NCBI RefSeq assembly: GCF_015477775.1
Contig: NZ_JADLQO010000001.1
Coordinates: 496,001-560,000, forward strand
DNA: 64,000 bases
Direction: 5' to 3'
Source of the DNA: Nocardia abscessus
Lineage (GTDB): Bacteria; Actinomycetota; Actinomycetes; Mycobacteriales; Mycobacteriaceae
Within the stretch, counting starts at the first letter, position 1. Each line of letters opens with the position of its first letter. Positions 36,814-45,048 of this stretch are shown here, one piece after another. A model generated the notes under the pieces. That model did not search any database, was not told where the DNA came from, and saw only the letters and a program-made list of their open reading frames with translations. Made by a program: the position numbers and the translations under genes.

Positions 36814-36951
36814 GACCTGGACTCTACGATGTCGCGCCGGTAGCGCAACGGGGCCTCCGGTGTCCGGTCCGCGCTGCGGCTCGGCAAATCCGGAACACAG
36901 AAGTGGGCCGCAGAAGGCGCATTGTGAGCGAACAGCTGCGATGATGTCGGA

Positions 36952-37596
36952 GTGGCACGCGCAGAAGACCCGGACGATCGGAAGACTCGCGGCGGGCACG
37001 GCGACCGCAGGCGGCGCGATTCCCGGCACGGCGAACAGGTGGTTCGTGCCGGAACGCTGCTGGTGTCGGCCACCGAATTGGTCGAACCGACCTTCCGGCG
37101 CACCGTCGTCTACATCATCGAGCACAACGAGGCGGGCAGTCTCGGCGTCGTGCTCAATCGCCCGAGCGACACGGCGGTGCACGAGGTGCTGCCCCGCTGG
37201 ACGGACGCCGTCGCGGCGCCACGCACGCTGTTCATCGGCGGCCCGGTGAAACGGGACGCCGCGCTGTGCCTGGGCACCGTCCGGGTGGGCGCCCGGATCG
37301 AGGGCGTGCCGGGGCTGCGCCGCATCGACGGACGCGTCGTCCTGGTCGATCTGGACGCCGATCCCGAGCAGGTCGCTCCGCTCGTCGAGGGCATCCGGAT
37401 CTTCGCGGGCTACGCGGGCTGGACCTTCGGGCAACTGGAGGGGGAGCTGGAGAACAACGACTGGATCGTGCTGTCGGCCCTGCCGTCCGACCCGATCAGC
37501 ACGGGCCGTCCCGACCTGTGGGCGCACGTACTGCGCCGCCAGCCGCTCCCGCTGTCCCTGCTCGCGACACACCCGATTGAACTCGAACGCAACTGA
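36952..37596 (+). CDS. YqgE/AlgH family (UPF0301) protein
   Basis: A 214-residue protein matching Rv0038. It contains GTLLVSATELVEPTFRRTVVYI, the family phrases GVVLNRPS and FIGGPV, and YAGWTFGQLEGEL near the C-terminus. The first 30 residues are charged, low-complexity sequence, as in other Nocardia; the start may lie later. GTG 36952 is used. The function is unresolved. In mycobacteria this gene also lies near leuS. Confidence 0.9.
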   Translation: MARAEDPDDRKTRGGHGDRRRRDSRHGEQVVRAGTLLVSATELVEPTFRRTVVYIIEHNEAGSLGVVLNRPSDTAVHEVLPRWTDAVAAPRTLFIGGPVKRDAALCLGTVRVGARIEGVPGLRRIDGRVVLVDLDADPEQVAPLVEGIRIFAGYAGWTFGQLEGELENNDWIVLSALPSDPISTGRPDLWAHVLRRQPLPLSLLATHPIELERN

Positions 37597-37728
37597 GACC
37601 GTGTACTCCTCGAAGGGACCGAAGGAGACACGGCATGAGACACGACAACTGAACCGGCGAGAGCATGGGTGACTCATCGGGTGCGCCCACCGACCGGCCC
37701 CGCAACTCGAGCGGAGAGGTATCCAGTT

Positions 37729-38268
37729 GTGCGCAAGATACGCGGCGAGACGGGCCAGCCCGACGACCAGTCCGACGAATTGATGCGGGCTCTCTATCGC
37801 GAACACGCCACCCCGCTGTGGCGGTACACGCTCGGCTTGGTTCGGGACCGGGGCCGGGCAGAGGACATCGTGCAGGAAACATTGCTGCGAGCCTGGCAAC
37901 GCCCGAACGTCTTGGATCAGTCCACCACGTCGGCGCGGGCGTGGTTGTTCACCGTGGCGCGCAATCTCGCCGTGGATGAGCACCGCAGCGCCCGCAGCAG
38001 GCGCGAGTTCCGCACCGACAGCCCGCCCGAACGGGCGGCCCCGGACCAGTCCGATCGCGCGCTGGACGGCTGGCTGGTCGCGGACGCCCTCGGCAGGCTC
38101 AGCGCCGACCACCGCGAGGTGATCGTGCGGGCCTACTACCGGGGACTGTCCACCCAGCAGATCGCCGAGGAGCTCGACGTCCCGGCGGGCACGGTGAAAT
38201 CCCGGATGCACTACGGCATGCGCGCATTGCGCCTGGCACTACAGGAGATGGGGGTGACGAACCAATGA
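37729..38268 (+). CDS. sigL: ECF sigma factor, SigL type
   Basis: A 179-residue RNA polymerase sigma factor with region 2 (LMRALYREHATPLWRYTLGL, AEDIVQETLLRAWQRP) and region 4 (LSADHREVIVRAYYRGLSTQ then PAGTVKSRMHYGMRALRLAL). The sequence closely follows M. tuberculosis SigL, including the SARAWLFTVARN phrase. GTG 37729 has GAGAGG nine bases upstream and gives the normal length. The stop overlaps the ATG of the anti-sigma gene. It likely drives a small regulon for envelope or redox stress. Confidence 0.9.
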   Translation: MRKIRGETGQPDDQSDELMRALYREHATPLWRYTLGLVRDRGRAEDIVQETLLRAWQRPNVLDQSTTSARAWLFTVARNLAVDEHRSARSRREFRTDSPPERAAPDQSDRALDGWLVADALGRLSADHREVIVRAYYRGLSTQQIAEELDVPAGTVKSRMHYGMRALRLALQEMGVTNQ

Positions 38269-39008
38269 CGGATATCACCGACGACTACACCACGTGGGAC
38301 GCGGCGTACGTGCTCGGCTCCCTCACCCGCGACGAGCGCCTCCAGTACGAGAGCCACCTCGCGGGCTGCCCCGACTGCCGGGCTGCCGTAGCCGAACTCG
38401 CGGGCCTGCCGGGCATGCTCGCCCTCGTGGAGACCGACATCGCGAACGCGATGATCGAGCCGCCCGCCCCATCGGGCGAGTTCGCGGCGGAATCGGCTCC
38501 ACCGCCGATGCCTTCGCTCCCACCGCCCCCGCGGCTCGCCGACGCGGCCGAACGACGCCGCCGCCGCAGCGGGTGGACGTCGGTCGGCATCGCGGTGGCC
38601 TCGGCCGCGGCCGCCGCGGCGATAGCGGTGCCGATCGCCGTCTCGCTGTCCGGATCGGATGATTCGCCGGGGCCGGGCACCAGCGAGCAGGCGTTCGTCG
38701 AACGTCAGATGACTCCGCTGGAACCGACGCCGGTCTCGGCGAGCTTCAAACTCGTCCCGGCGGGTGATCGCACGCGGGTCGTGATGTCCTGCAGCTATCC
38801 CCCGGGGGAGCAGCTGCGCTACAACTGGGATCTCGCGCTGTACGTCACCAGCACCAGCGGTCAGCAGCAGAAACTCGACGAGTGGCCGGCCGGCCCCGGC
38901 ACCGAGCTGACCATCGACCGGACCATCGACGGCACGCCCGACCAGGTCCGCTCGGTCGAGATCCGCGCGGCGAACACCGGGAAGGTGCTGCTCACCGGCA
39001 CGATCTGA
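38265..39008 (+). CDS. rslA: Zinc-binding membrane anti-sigma factor, RslA type
   Basis: A 247-residue anti-sigma factor. The ZAS motif is ESHLAGCPDC (His-x3-Cys-x2-Cys, about residues 30-39) after the family start TTWDAAYVLGSL. One membrane segment spans about 105-128, and the extracytoplasmic domain follows. It holds SigL through the zinc domain and would release it on oxidation or another signal. Its ATG overlaps the sigma-factor stop, so the two are made in balance. Confidence 0.9.
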   Translation: MTDITDDYTTWDAAYVLGSLTRDERLQYESHLAGCPDCRAAVAELAGLPGMLALVETDIANAMIEPPAPSGEFAAESAPPPMPSLPPPPRLADAAERRRRRSGWTSVGIAVASAAAAAAIAVPIAVSLSGSDDSPGPGTSEQAFVERQMTPLEPTPVSASFKLVPAGDRTRVVMSCSYPPGEQLRYNWDLALYVTSTSGQQQKLDEWPAGPGTELTIDRTIDGTPDQVRSVEIRAANTGKVLLTGTI

Positions 39009-39018
39009 GCGGACGGAC

Positions 39019-39050
39019 GATCCCCCGCCGGGCACTGCCCGCGGGGGATC
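39019..39050. terminator. Hairpin between rslA and the ABC permease gene
   Basis: GATCCCCCG-C-CGGGCA pairs with TGCCCG-CGGGGGATC, leaving one bulged C and a tiny loop. It sits between two convergent genes and should end both transcripts. Confidence 0.75.
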
Positions 39051-39070
39051 ATTCGCGCACGCCGAGATGT

Positions 39071-39841
39071 TCAGCGCGCCTGCCGCCGGAAGATCGAGGA
39101 CGACCACAAGTAGCCGACCACCGTGAGGCCGACGCACCAGGCGAGCGAGATGACGCCGTTGTTGCCGATCTCGGTGCCCATCAGCAGACCGCGAATGGTC
39201 TCGGTGAACGGCGTGAAGGGCTGGTACTCGGCGAACTGGCGCAACCCGGCGGGCATGGTGTCGGTGCCGACCAGGCCGCTGCCGAGGAACGGCAGCATCA
39301 CCAGCGGGAAGGGTGTGTTGCTCGCGCTCTCCGGGTTCGGCGCGAGCAGGCCGAGCGCCACCGACAGCCAGGTGAGCGCGAACATCACCAGCGCGAGCAG
39401 ACCGAATACGGCGAGCCACTCGACCGGATTCGCATTCGGGCGGAAGCCGATGAGCAGGGCGACGCCCGTCATCCCCGCGATGCCGAGCAGCGCCTGGATC
39501 AGCGCGCCGACCACGTGACCGGTCAGCATGGCCGACTGCGTGATGTCCATGGTGCGGAACCGGTTCACGATGCCCTTGGTCGCGTCGGTGGCGACCGACA
39601 CCGCGACCGAGACCGTCATGTACGCCGGAATCATCAACAACATGCCGGGCGCGAGGTAGTCGATGTAGTTACCACCGGAAGACTTCTCCAGCGCGCCGCC
39701 GAAGACGAAGTTGAACACCAGCATCAGCACCGTAGGCATCAGGATGACGCCGAAGGTCATGCTCGGATAGCGCTTGGCGTGTACGAGATTGCGCCGCAGC
39801 ATGGTCGCCGAATCGGCGAGCGCGTAGGACATGGTGCTCAT
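39071..39841 (-). CDS. ABC-2 type (DrrB-like) permease
   Basis: A 256-residue membrane protein with six segments. The ABC-2 features are the N-terminal RRNLVHAKRYPSMTFGVILMP and the loop VNRFRTMDITQSAMLTGHV (the EAA-like cytoplasmic motif). Its start overlaps the ATPase stop by four bases (ATGA). With the ATPase it forms a two-gene exporter of the daunorubicin-resistance type, probably removing a toxic or self-made compound. Confidence 0.9.
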   Translation of the reverse strand: MSTMSYALADSATMLRRNLVHAKRYPSMTFGVILMPTVLMLVFNFVFGGALEKSSGGNYIDYLAPGMLLMIPAYMTVSVAVSVATDATKGIVNRFRTMDITQSAMLTGHVVGALIQALLGIAGMTGVALLIGFRPNANPVEWLAVFGLLALVMFALTWLSVALGLLAPNPESASNTPFPLVMLPFLGSGLVGTDTMPAGLRQFAEYQPFTPFTETIRGLLMGTEIGNNGVISLAWCVGLTVVGYLWSSSIFRRQAR

Positions 39842-40809
39842 CGCACGGTTTCCTTTTCGGTGGTCGGGTGTCCGGTCAGGGTCAGGAAGACGTCGTCGAG
39901 GTTGGGGGTGTGCACGGAAAGGCCCTCGACCTCGATCTGCTCGTAGTCGAGCCGATCGAGCACGGCGCGCAGCGATTTCACGCCGCCGTCGCTCGGCACC
40001 GCGAGGGTGAGCTTCTCCTCGTCGTCCGGCGGCGCGGCGACGGCGCCGAGCGCGTCGGCCGCCGCGGTCAGAGCGGCGCGGTCGGCGAACTCCAGGCGGA
40101 TGTGCCCGCCGGGGACCAGTCGCTTCAGTTCCGCCGCGGTGCCTTCCGCGACGATCTTCCCGCGGTCGAGCACCGCGATGCGATCGGCGAGCTGGTCGGC
40201 CTCCTCCAGGTACTGGGTGGTGAGGAAGACCGTGACGCGGTAGTCGTCGACCAGCCCGCGAATGATCTCCCAGATCGCTCGCCTGCTGCGCGGGTCGAGG
40301 CCGGTGGTCGGCTCGTCGAGGAAGATGATGCGCGGATCGCCGACCAGCGTCATGGCCAGATCGAGCCGCCTGGTCATGCCTCCGGAGTAGGTGGACGCCG
40401 TCTTGTCCGCCGCGTCGACCAGGTCGAAGCGCTCCAGCAGATCCGCTGCCAGCCTGCGGCTCTCGCGCCGCGGCAGATGGTGCAGATCGGCCATCAGCTG
40501 GAGGTTCTCCCGGCCGGTGAGCAGTTCGTCGACCGCGGAGAACTGCCCGGTCACCCCGATCTGCCCGCGTACCTGCTCGCGCTCTGCCCCGAGATCGTGA
40601 CCGCCGACCCGCACTTCGCCCGCGTCCGGATGGATCAGCGTGGTCAGGATCTGCACGGTGGTGGTCTTGCCCGCCCCGTTCGGCCCGAGCAGCGAGAAGA
40701 CGGTGCCCTCCGCGACGGTGAGGTCGATCCCGTCGAGCACCACCTGCTCACCGAATGATTTACGCAGGCCCCGTGCCGAAACGGCGGGTGCGCGATGGCC
40801 GTTGACCAT
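39838..40809 (-). CDS. DrrA-like ABC transporter ATPase
   Basis: A 323-residue ATPase with Walker A LLGPNGAGKTTTVQIL (about 38-53), the ABC signature STYSGGMTRRLDLAM (about 140-154), Walker B IIFLDEPTTGLD and the C-terminal DrrA extension ending LDDVFLTLTG. GAAAGGG precedes the ATG. A palindrome 14 bp upstream is a probable operator. The EXLDI protein gene lies immediately upstream on the same strand. Confidence 0.94.
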   Translation of the reverse strand: MVNGHRAPAVSARGLRKSFGEQVVLDGIDLTVAEGTVFSLLGPNGAGKTTTVQILTTLIHPDAGEVRVGGHDLGAEREQVRGQIGVTGQFSAVDELLTGRENLQLMADLHHLPRRESRRLAADLLERFDLVDAADKTASTYSGGMTRRLDLAMTLVGDPRIIFLDEPTTGLDPRSRRAIWEIIRGLVDDYRVTVFLTTQYLEEADQLADRIAVLDRGKIVAEGTAAELKRLVPGGHIRLEFADRAALTAAADALGAVAAPPDDEEKLTLAVPSDGGVKSLRAVLDRLDYEQIEVEGLSVHTPNLDDVFLTLTGHPTTEKETVR

Positions 40810-40822
40810 GGTTTTCCCTTTC

Positions 40823-40836
40823 TGAAATACATTTCA
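40823..40836. promoter_or_regulatory. Palindrome in the exporter promoter
   Basis: TGAAATACATTTCA is a perfect 6+6 inverted repeat with an AC centre, located 14 bp before the ATPase start codon. Similar sites regulate DrrAB-type operons through TetR- or PadR-type repressors. No such regulator is adjacent; the EXLDI protein next door, with an RHH-like N-terminus, is a candidate. Confidence 0.5.
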
Positions 40837-40923
40837 ATATGCGAATGTGAGCATGTTTTATCTACACCGCCCCCAGGGGTGCGGTGCCAGTCGGATTTCG
40901 GTTGTCGCGCCCGAGCGCGGCGG

Positions 40924-41454
40924 TTAGATGTCCAGGTCCTCGATCTTCGGCCCCTCGGCCAAGTCGGCCACCCGTCGATAGAGCTTGTCGGGCAGCTTCC
41001 CCTTCAACTCTTCGAGGGAATCCACCACCACGAAGATGAAGTCACCCCAGTCCTGCTGCCCGACGCCGAGCAGGCGGCGCCAGCTCTTCGGGTCCTTCCA
41101 GTCCTTCAACCAACTCGAACCCGCGTCGGCGGGATATTCGTCCCAGTTCGAATACTGGGCGTGCATCACGTACTTACCCTTGCGGCTGCGATACACCTTG
41201 ACGTGCTCGATCCGCGTATCGTTGACGTCGTGCCATTCCCCGAGCAGGGCGCCGGAGAAGCGCACCTGCCGCACACCATCGCGACCGACATTGAGCACAA
41301 TCTCGTCGTGGCCCTCCAGCCGGCCCTCCTCGAGTTCGATGAACCGGCGCAGCGCCGTGACCACCGCCCCCGAGAGGTTGCCGCCGACCAGTTCCTGCGC
41401 TCGCTGAAAAAGCGGCAGATCGTCGTCGGCTACGTAGATCGTCTTGTTGGGCAT
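40924..41454 (-). CDS. EXLDI family protein
   Basis: A 176-residue protein whose C-terminus reads PKIEDLDI, the EXLDI signature that names this family, and whose members often accompany DrrAB-type exporters. The N-terminus (KTIYVADDDLPLFQRAQE then NLSGAVVTALRRFIELEE) looks like a ribbon-helix-helix DNA-binding fold. The middle contains HVKVYRSRKGKYVMHAQYSNW. A role as repressor or sensor of the exporter is inferred; it has not been shown. Direct repeats in its promoter could be its own operator. Confidence 0.82.
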   Translation of the reverse strand: MPNKTIYVADDDLPLFQRAQELVGGNLSGAVVTALRRFIELEEGRLEGHDEIVLNVGRDGVRQVRFSGALLGEWHDVNDTRIEHVKVYRSRKGKYVMHAQYSNWDEYPADAGSSWLKDWKDPKSWRRLLGVGQQDWGDFIFVVVDSLEELKGKLPDKLYRRVADLAEGPKIEDLDI

Positions 41455-41462
41455 GTTCTAAC

Positions 41463-41486
41463 TATACGTAGATGTATACGTACATG
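41463..41486. promoter_or_regulatory. Tandem 12-bp repeats upstream of the EXLDI gene
   Basis: TATACGTAGATG is followed at once by TATACGTACATG, differing in one base. The pair lies nine bases upstream of the EXLDI start codon and is AT-rich against the local GC background. Repeats of this kind suit cooperative binding by a ribbon-helix-helix protein, perhaps EXLDI itself. Confidence 0.5.
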
Positions 41487-41589
41487 CAACACCTAGGGTG
41501 AATCTTCAGCCACCCTTGAACCGTTTGACGGCCGACGACGTATATCACAGGTGTACGCAGTCGAATTTCGTCAGCGGAAGGGAGGGCCG

Positions 41590-43278
41590 ATGCGGACTCG
41601 GGCCGTGGACTATCTGGTGCGAGCGGTTTCGGCACTGGGGGTGCGACACATCTTCGGAGTGGACGGCGCCAACATCGAGGACCTCTACGACGCGATCTTC
41701 GACGCGCCGGACCACGTGACCGGGGTGATCGCCAAACACGAGTTCTCCGCGGCCACCATGGCCGACGGTTACGCCCGTACCACCGGCGGACTCGGCGTGG
41801 TCGCGGCGACCTCGGGCGGTGGCGCGATGAATCTGGTCGCCGGACTCGCCGAATCTTTCGCTTCGCGGGTGCCGGTCCTCGCACTGGTCGGGCAGCCCCC
41901 GACCCTCCTGGAGGGCAACGGCGCGTTCCAGGACACCAGCGGACGCGCGGGCGCCATCGATGCCGTCCGCCTCTTCGGCGCGGTCAGCAACTTCTGCGCC
42001 CGCGTGGAATCGGCCGCCGACCTGCCGGATCAGCTGGACCGCGCGGTGCACGCCGCCCGGCGCGGCGGCCCGGGGGTACTGCTGCTGCCCAAAGACGTCC
42101 AGCAGGCCGATCTGAGCGGCGTCGCGCCGCTGCGTCCGGCCCCGGGAAGGCATCGGTCCGACCAGGCCGCGATCGGGCGCGTTCGCGCCGCGCTGAGCAC
42201 CGCCCGGCAGACCGGGAAGATCGTGATCGTCGCGGGCGATCAGGTCGCGCGCGACGACGCGCGCGCCGAGCTGGCTCGCCTGGCCACCGCACTGAACGCC
42301 GCCGTGGGTGTCGCGCCGGACGCGAAGGACACCTACGACAACACCGATCCGGGCTTCTGCGGTGTCGCGGGCACCATGGGTCACCCCGAACTGGCCGCGG
42401 CCATCCGGTCCTCGGCCCTGTGCCTGCTGGTCGGCACCCGAATGCCGGTCCCCACCCGCGCCGGCTTGGAGACTTCGCTCGCCGACCGCACGGTGGCGAG
42501 CATCGGCGTGGCGCCGCCGTACCTGCCCGCCATCCACGCGACCAGCACCGATCTGTCGCGGACGCTCGCCGACCTCGCCGACGCCCTGGACGACGGCAGC
42601 ACCGGATCCGAACACGTCCGTGCGGCGCAACCACCGACCTCCCTGCGCGTGCCCGCCTCCACCGGTCCCGGTCTGCGCTACCGGGAGGTCGTCGAGACGA
42701 TCGATGCCGCGCTGCCGGAAGGCACCGATGTCTTCGCCGACGCGGGCAATACCGGCGCGGCCGTCGTGCACCATCTCCGGGTCCCACGGGACGGGCGGTT
42801 CGTGGTCGCGCTCGGCATGGGCGGAATGGGTTACGCGTTCGGCGCGGGCATCGGGTCCGCGTTCGCGCGGCACGCGAGAACAAATGGCGTGCGACGCACG
42901 GTCGTCATCGCCGGTGACGGCGCGTTCTATATGCACGGGATGGAGTTGCACACCGCGATCGAGCACGCCCTGCCGGTCACCTTCGTCGTGCTGAACAACA
43001 ACGCGCATGCCATGTGCGTGACCAGGGAGCAGCTGTACTACCGGGATCGCTACAGCTTCAACCGATTCCGTCCGGCGCACTTGGGCTCGGGCGTCGCCGC
43101 GATGTTCCCCGGCCTGCCCGCGTTCTCGGCGCACACCGTCAGCGATCTCGACGCCCTGCTGCGCCGCTGCCTGGAAACCGAAGGGCCGTCGTTCCTTTCG
43201 ATCGAATGCGACCCGGACGAGATCCCTCCGTTCCTGCCGTTCCTGACCACCGTCGAGCAATCCCGGAACCCCAGATGA
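41590..43278 (+). CDS. Thiamine-diphosphate enzyme, acetolactate-synthase/decarboxylase type
   Basis: A 562-residue ThDP enzyme. The catalytic Glu is E51 in AKHEFSAATMADGYAR, and the cofactor motif GDG (442-444) is followed 25 residues on by NN (469-470). The middle FAD-type domain is present. The family includes acetolactate synthases, benzaldehyde lyases and 2-oxoacid decarboxylases; no small regulatory subunit is nearby, so branched-chain biosynthesis is unlikely. It probably decarboxylates a 2-oxoacid and joins or releases the aldehyde. GGAAGGGAGGG precedes the ATG. First gene of a tight four-gene operon with SRPBCC, KASIII-like and aminotransferase genes. Confidence 0.85.
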   Translation: MRTRAVDYLVRAVSALGVRHIFGVDGANIEDLYDAIFDAPDHVTGVIAKHEFSAATMADGYARTTGGLGVVAATSGGGAMNLVAGLAESFASRVPVLALVGQPPTLLEGNGAFQDTSGRAGAIDAVRLFGAVSNFCARVESAADLPDQLDRAVHAARRGGPGVLLLPKDVQQADLSGVAPLRPAPGRHRSDQAAIGRVRAALSTARQTGKIVIVAGDQVARDDARAELARLATALNAAVGVAPDAKDTYDNTDPGFCGVAGTMGHPELAAAIRSSALCLLVGTRMPVPTRAGLETSLADRTVASIGVAPPYLPAIHATSTDLSRTLADLADALDDGSTGSEHVRAAQPPTSLRVPASTGPGLRYREVVETIDAALPEGTDVFADAGNTGAAVVHHLRVPRDGRFVVALGMGGMGYAFGAGIGSAFARHARTNGVRRTVVIAGDGAFYMHGMELHTAIEHALPVTFVVLNNNAHAMCVTREQLYYRDRYSFNRFRPAHLGSGVAAMFPGLPAFSAHTVSDLDALLRRCLETEGPSFLSIECDPDEIPPFLPFLTTVEQSRNPR

Positions 43279-43334
43279 CCGCCCGCTTCGCCGGCAACGG
43301 TGCCGCGACCATGCCTGCCAAGAGGAGTACCACC

Positions 43335-43994
43335 ATGACCACGAATTCCCTCCCCGCCCTCGGCGACATTCCGGAAGGAGGGTTGCCGGGCGTGCTCCGC
43401 ATCGAGAACTCCGACAAGGAAGCCACCGAGCCGATCATCATCGACAGGCTGCGGTCGGTGTATCCGCACGACCAGATCTACGGCGAATACTGTCCGGTGC
43501 AGGGATACATCAACGCGCCGCCGCGGGAGGTCTACGAATACCTCGCCGATCCCCGGTCGATGGAGGAGTGGACCTACGGCTTGCGCGAATTCGTCGAGAC
43601 CGACGAGCCCGGGCTCTGGTTGGCCTACGACCGGCTGGGCGCGGATACCAAGATCTACACCCGCACCGTCGCGAATCCCGACGCGATGACGGTCGACTAC
43701 CACTGCGCGTGGGACCAGTCGAAGCACCTGTGGATGATCTACCTGCTGCGCGTGATCGATGCGCAAGTGGTGTTCGACAAGCCGGGTTCGGTGGTGCTGT
43801 GGGTGAACTGCAAGCACCCCTTCTACGACGAGAACCCCTATCCCGAGACCGCGCCGCCGCAGCGGCCGGAGTGGGTCGGCGACTTCTGGGAGATGTTCTC
43901 CGCGGGTCACCAGCTGGAGATGGACAACCTCGAGGCCATCTGCGAGTACCGGGCCGCGCACGGCCTGCCCGTCAAGCCCGACTGGATGAAGTGA
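43335..43994 (+). CDS. SRPBCC-family (polyketide cyclase-like) protein
   Basis: A 219-residue protein with the START/Bet-v1-like fold. The stretch GYINAPPREVYEYLADPRSMEEW (about 55-75) is the typical first strand and helix, and the long C-terminal helix holds SAGHQLEMDNLEAICEYRA. Such folds bind hydrophobic ligands and serve as cyclases, aromatases or dehydratases. ATG 43335 has GAGGAG seven bases upstream; an ATG at 43275 overlapping the previous stop is less likely. It lies inside the operon, so it probably acts on the pathway intermediate. Confidence 0.82.
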   Translation: MTTNSLPALGDIPEGGLPGVLRIENSDKEATEPIIIDRLRSVYPHDQIYGEYCPVQGYINAPPREVYEYLADPRSMEEWTYGLREFVETDEPGLWLAYDRLGADTKIYTRTVANPDAMTVDYHCAWDQSKHLWMIYLLRVIDAQVVFDKPGSVVLWVNCKHPFYDENPYPETAPPQRPEWVGDFWEMFSAGHQLEMDNLEAICEYRAAHGLPVKPDWMK

Positions 43995-44001
43995 GAAGCG
44001 A

Positions 44002-45048
44002 GTGATTCCTCCGATGCACCAGAACATCCCCGGCTTGCCGCAGGTCAGCCTCGTCGACGTGGCCTCCTACCTGCCCGGCGAACCGGTCGGCACCGAATAT
44101 TTCACCCAGTTCGCCCGCTCGGACCGGATGGCGAAGAACGTCATGTTCCGCGCGCCCAAGGGCCGCCACCACATGGCGCGCGACGAGACCGCGGTGGACA
44201 TGGTCGAACGCGCCGTCGCCCCGCTGATCGAGCGCAACGGCGCCGACGCGATCGCCGAAGTCGACGTTCTCATCACCCACACCCAACTGCCGGACAATCC
44301 GGTGCTCGGCTGCGGGCCCGAGGTGGCGCGACGGCTCGGCATCCGTCCCACGTTCGTCTACGACGTGCACAACGGCGGGTGCGCGGCGTTCGTGCACATG
44401 CTGGCGATGGCCCGCATGATCCTGCAGACCACCGCCGCCCGCACCGCGCTGATCGCGGCCACCCAGAACTGCGCGGGGCCGGTGTTCACCCAGACCGAGA
44501 TCCGCAAGCTGGCCCAGGCGCCGGTGCCCGGCGACGGCTGCGGTGTGGGACTGCTCCGCAAGGACGACAGCGCGCCGATTCTCGACCTCGAATGCCGCAC
44601 CTATCCCGAATTCGCCGGAGACATGGCATTTTCCACCCACGGCGAGCGCAAGTACTGGGAGCCGGGCGAGGGCCAAGCGTGCGTCAGCTTCACCGAATCC
44701 AAGGTCAGCAAGGTGTTCGCCCGCGGCAACCGGCTGGTTCCGGAAGTAGCCCTCGCGGTATGCGATCGGATCGGCGTCCGGGGACGCGACGTCGACACGT
44801 TCGTCACCAACCAGCCGAACCGGCTGTTCCTGCGCAACTGGCACGACGCGCTCGAGCTGCCGCCCGAGCGGCACCCGGACACCTTCGACTCCTGCGGGAA
44901 CCTGTTCGCCGCCGGCATCCCGGTGACCCTGGACGTGGAGAACCGGGCGGGACGGCTGCCCAACGGATCGCTGGTCCTGATGGCGGCGTTCGCGCACGCG
45001 GGCGACTTCGCGGGCGCGGCCGCCGTCCGCTGGGGGGCCGCGCGATGA
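44002..45048 (+). CDS. KASIII-like acyltransferase/ketosynthase with His-to-Asn change
   Basis: A 348-residue thiolase-fold enzyme like FabH. The acyl-accepting Cys127 lies in HNGGCAAFVHM, and Asn300 in SCGNLFAAGIP matches the FabH Asn. The catalytic His position reads TNQPN (Asn270) where FabH has PHQAN. Loss of His is known in some non-elongating KASIII relatives, so decarboxylative elongation is doubtful and acyl transfer or non-decarboxylative condensation is likelier. GTG 44002 is used (eight bases after the previous stop); ATG 44014 is possible. The stop overlaps the aminotransferase start. Confidence 0.85.
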   Translation: MIPPMHQNIPGLPQVSLVDVASYLPGEPVGTEYFTQFARSDRMAKNVMFRAPKGRHHMARDETAVDMVERAVAPLIERNGADAIAEVDVLITHTQLPDNPVLGCGPEVARRLGIRPTFVYDVHNGGCAAFVHMLAMARMILQTTAARTALIAATQNCAGPVFTQTEIRKLAQAPVPGDGCGVGLLRKDDSAPILDLECRTYPEFAGDMAFSTHGERKYWEPGEGQACVSFTESKVSKVFARGNRLVPEVALAVCDRIGVRGRDVDTFVTNQPNRLFLRNWHDALELPPERHPDTFDSCGNLFAAGIPVTLDVENRAGRLPNGSLVLMAAFAHAGDFAGAAAVRWGAAR

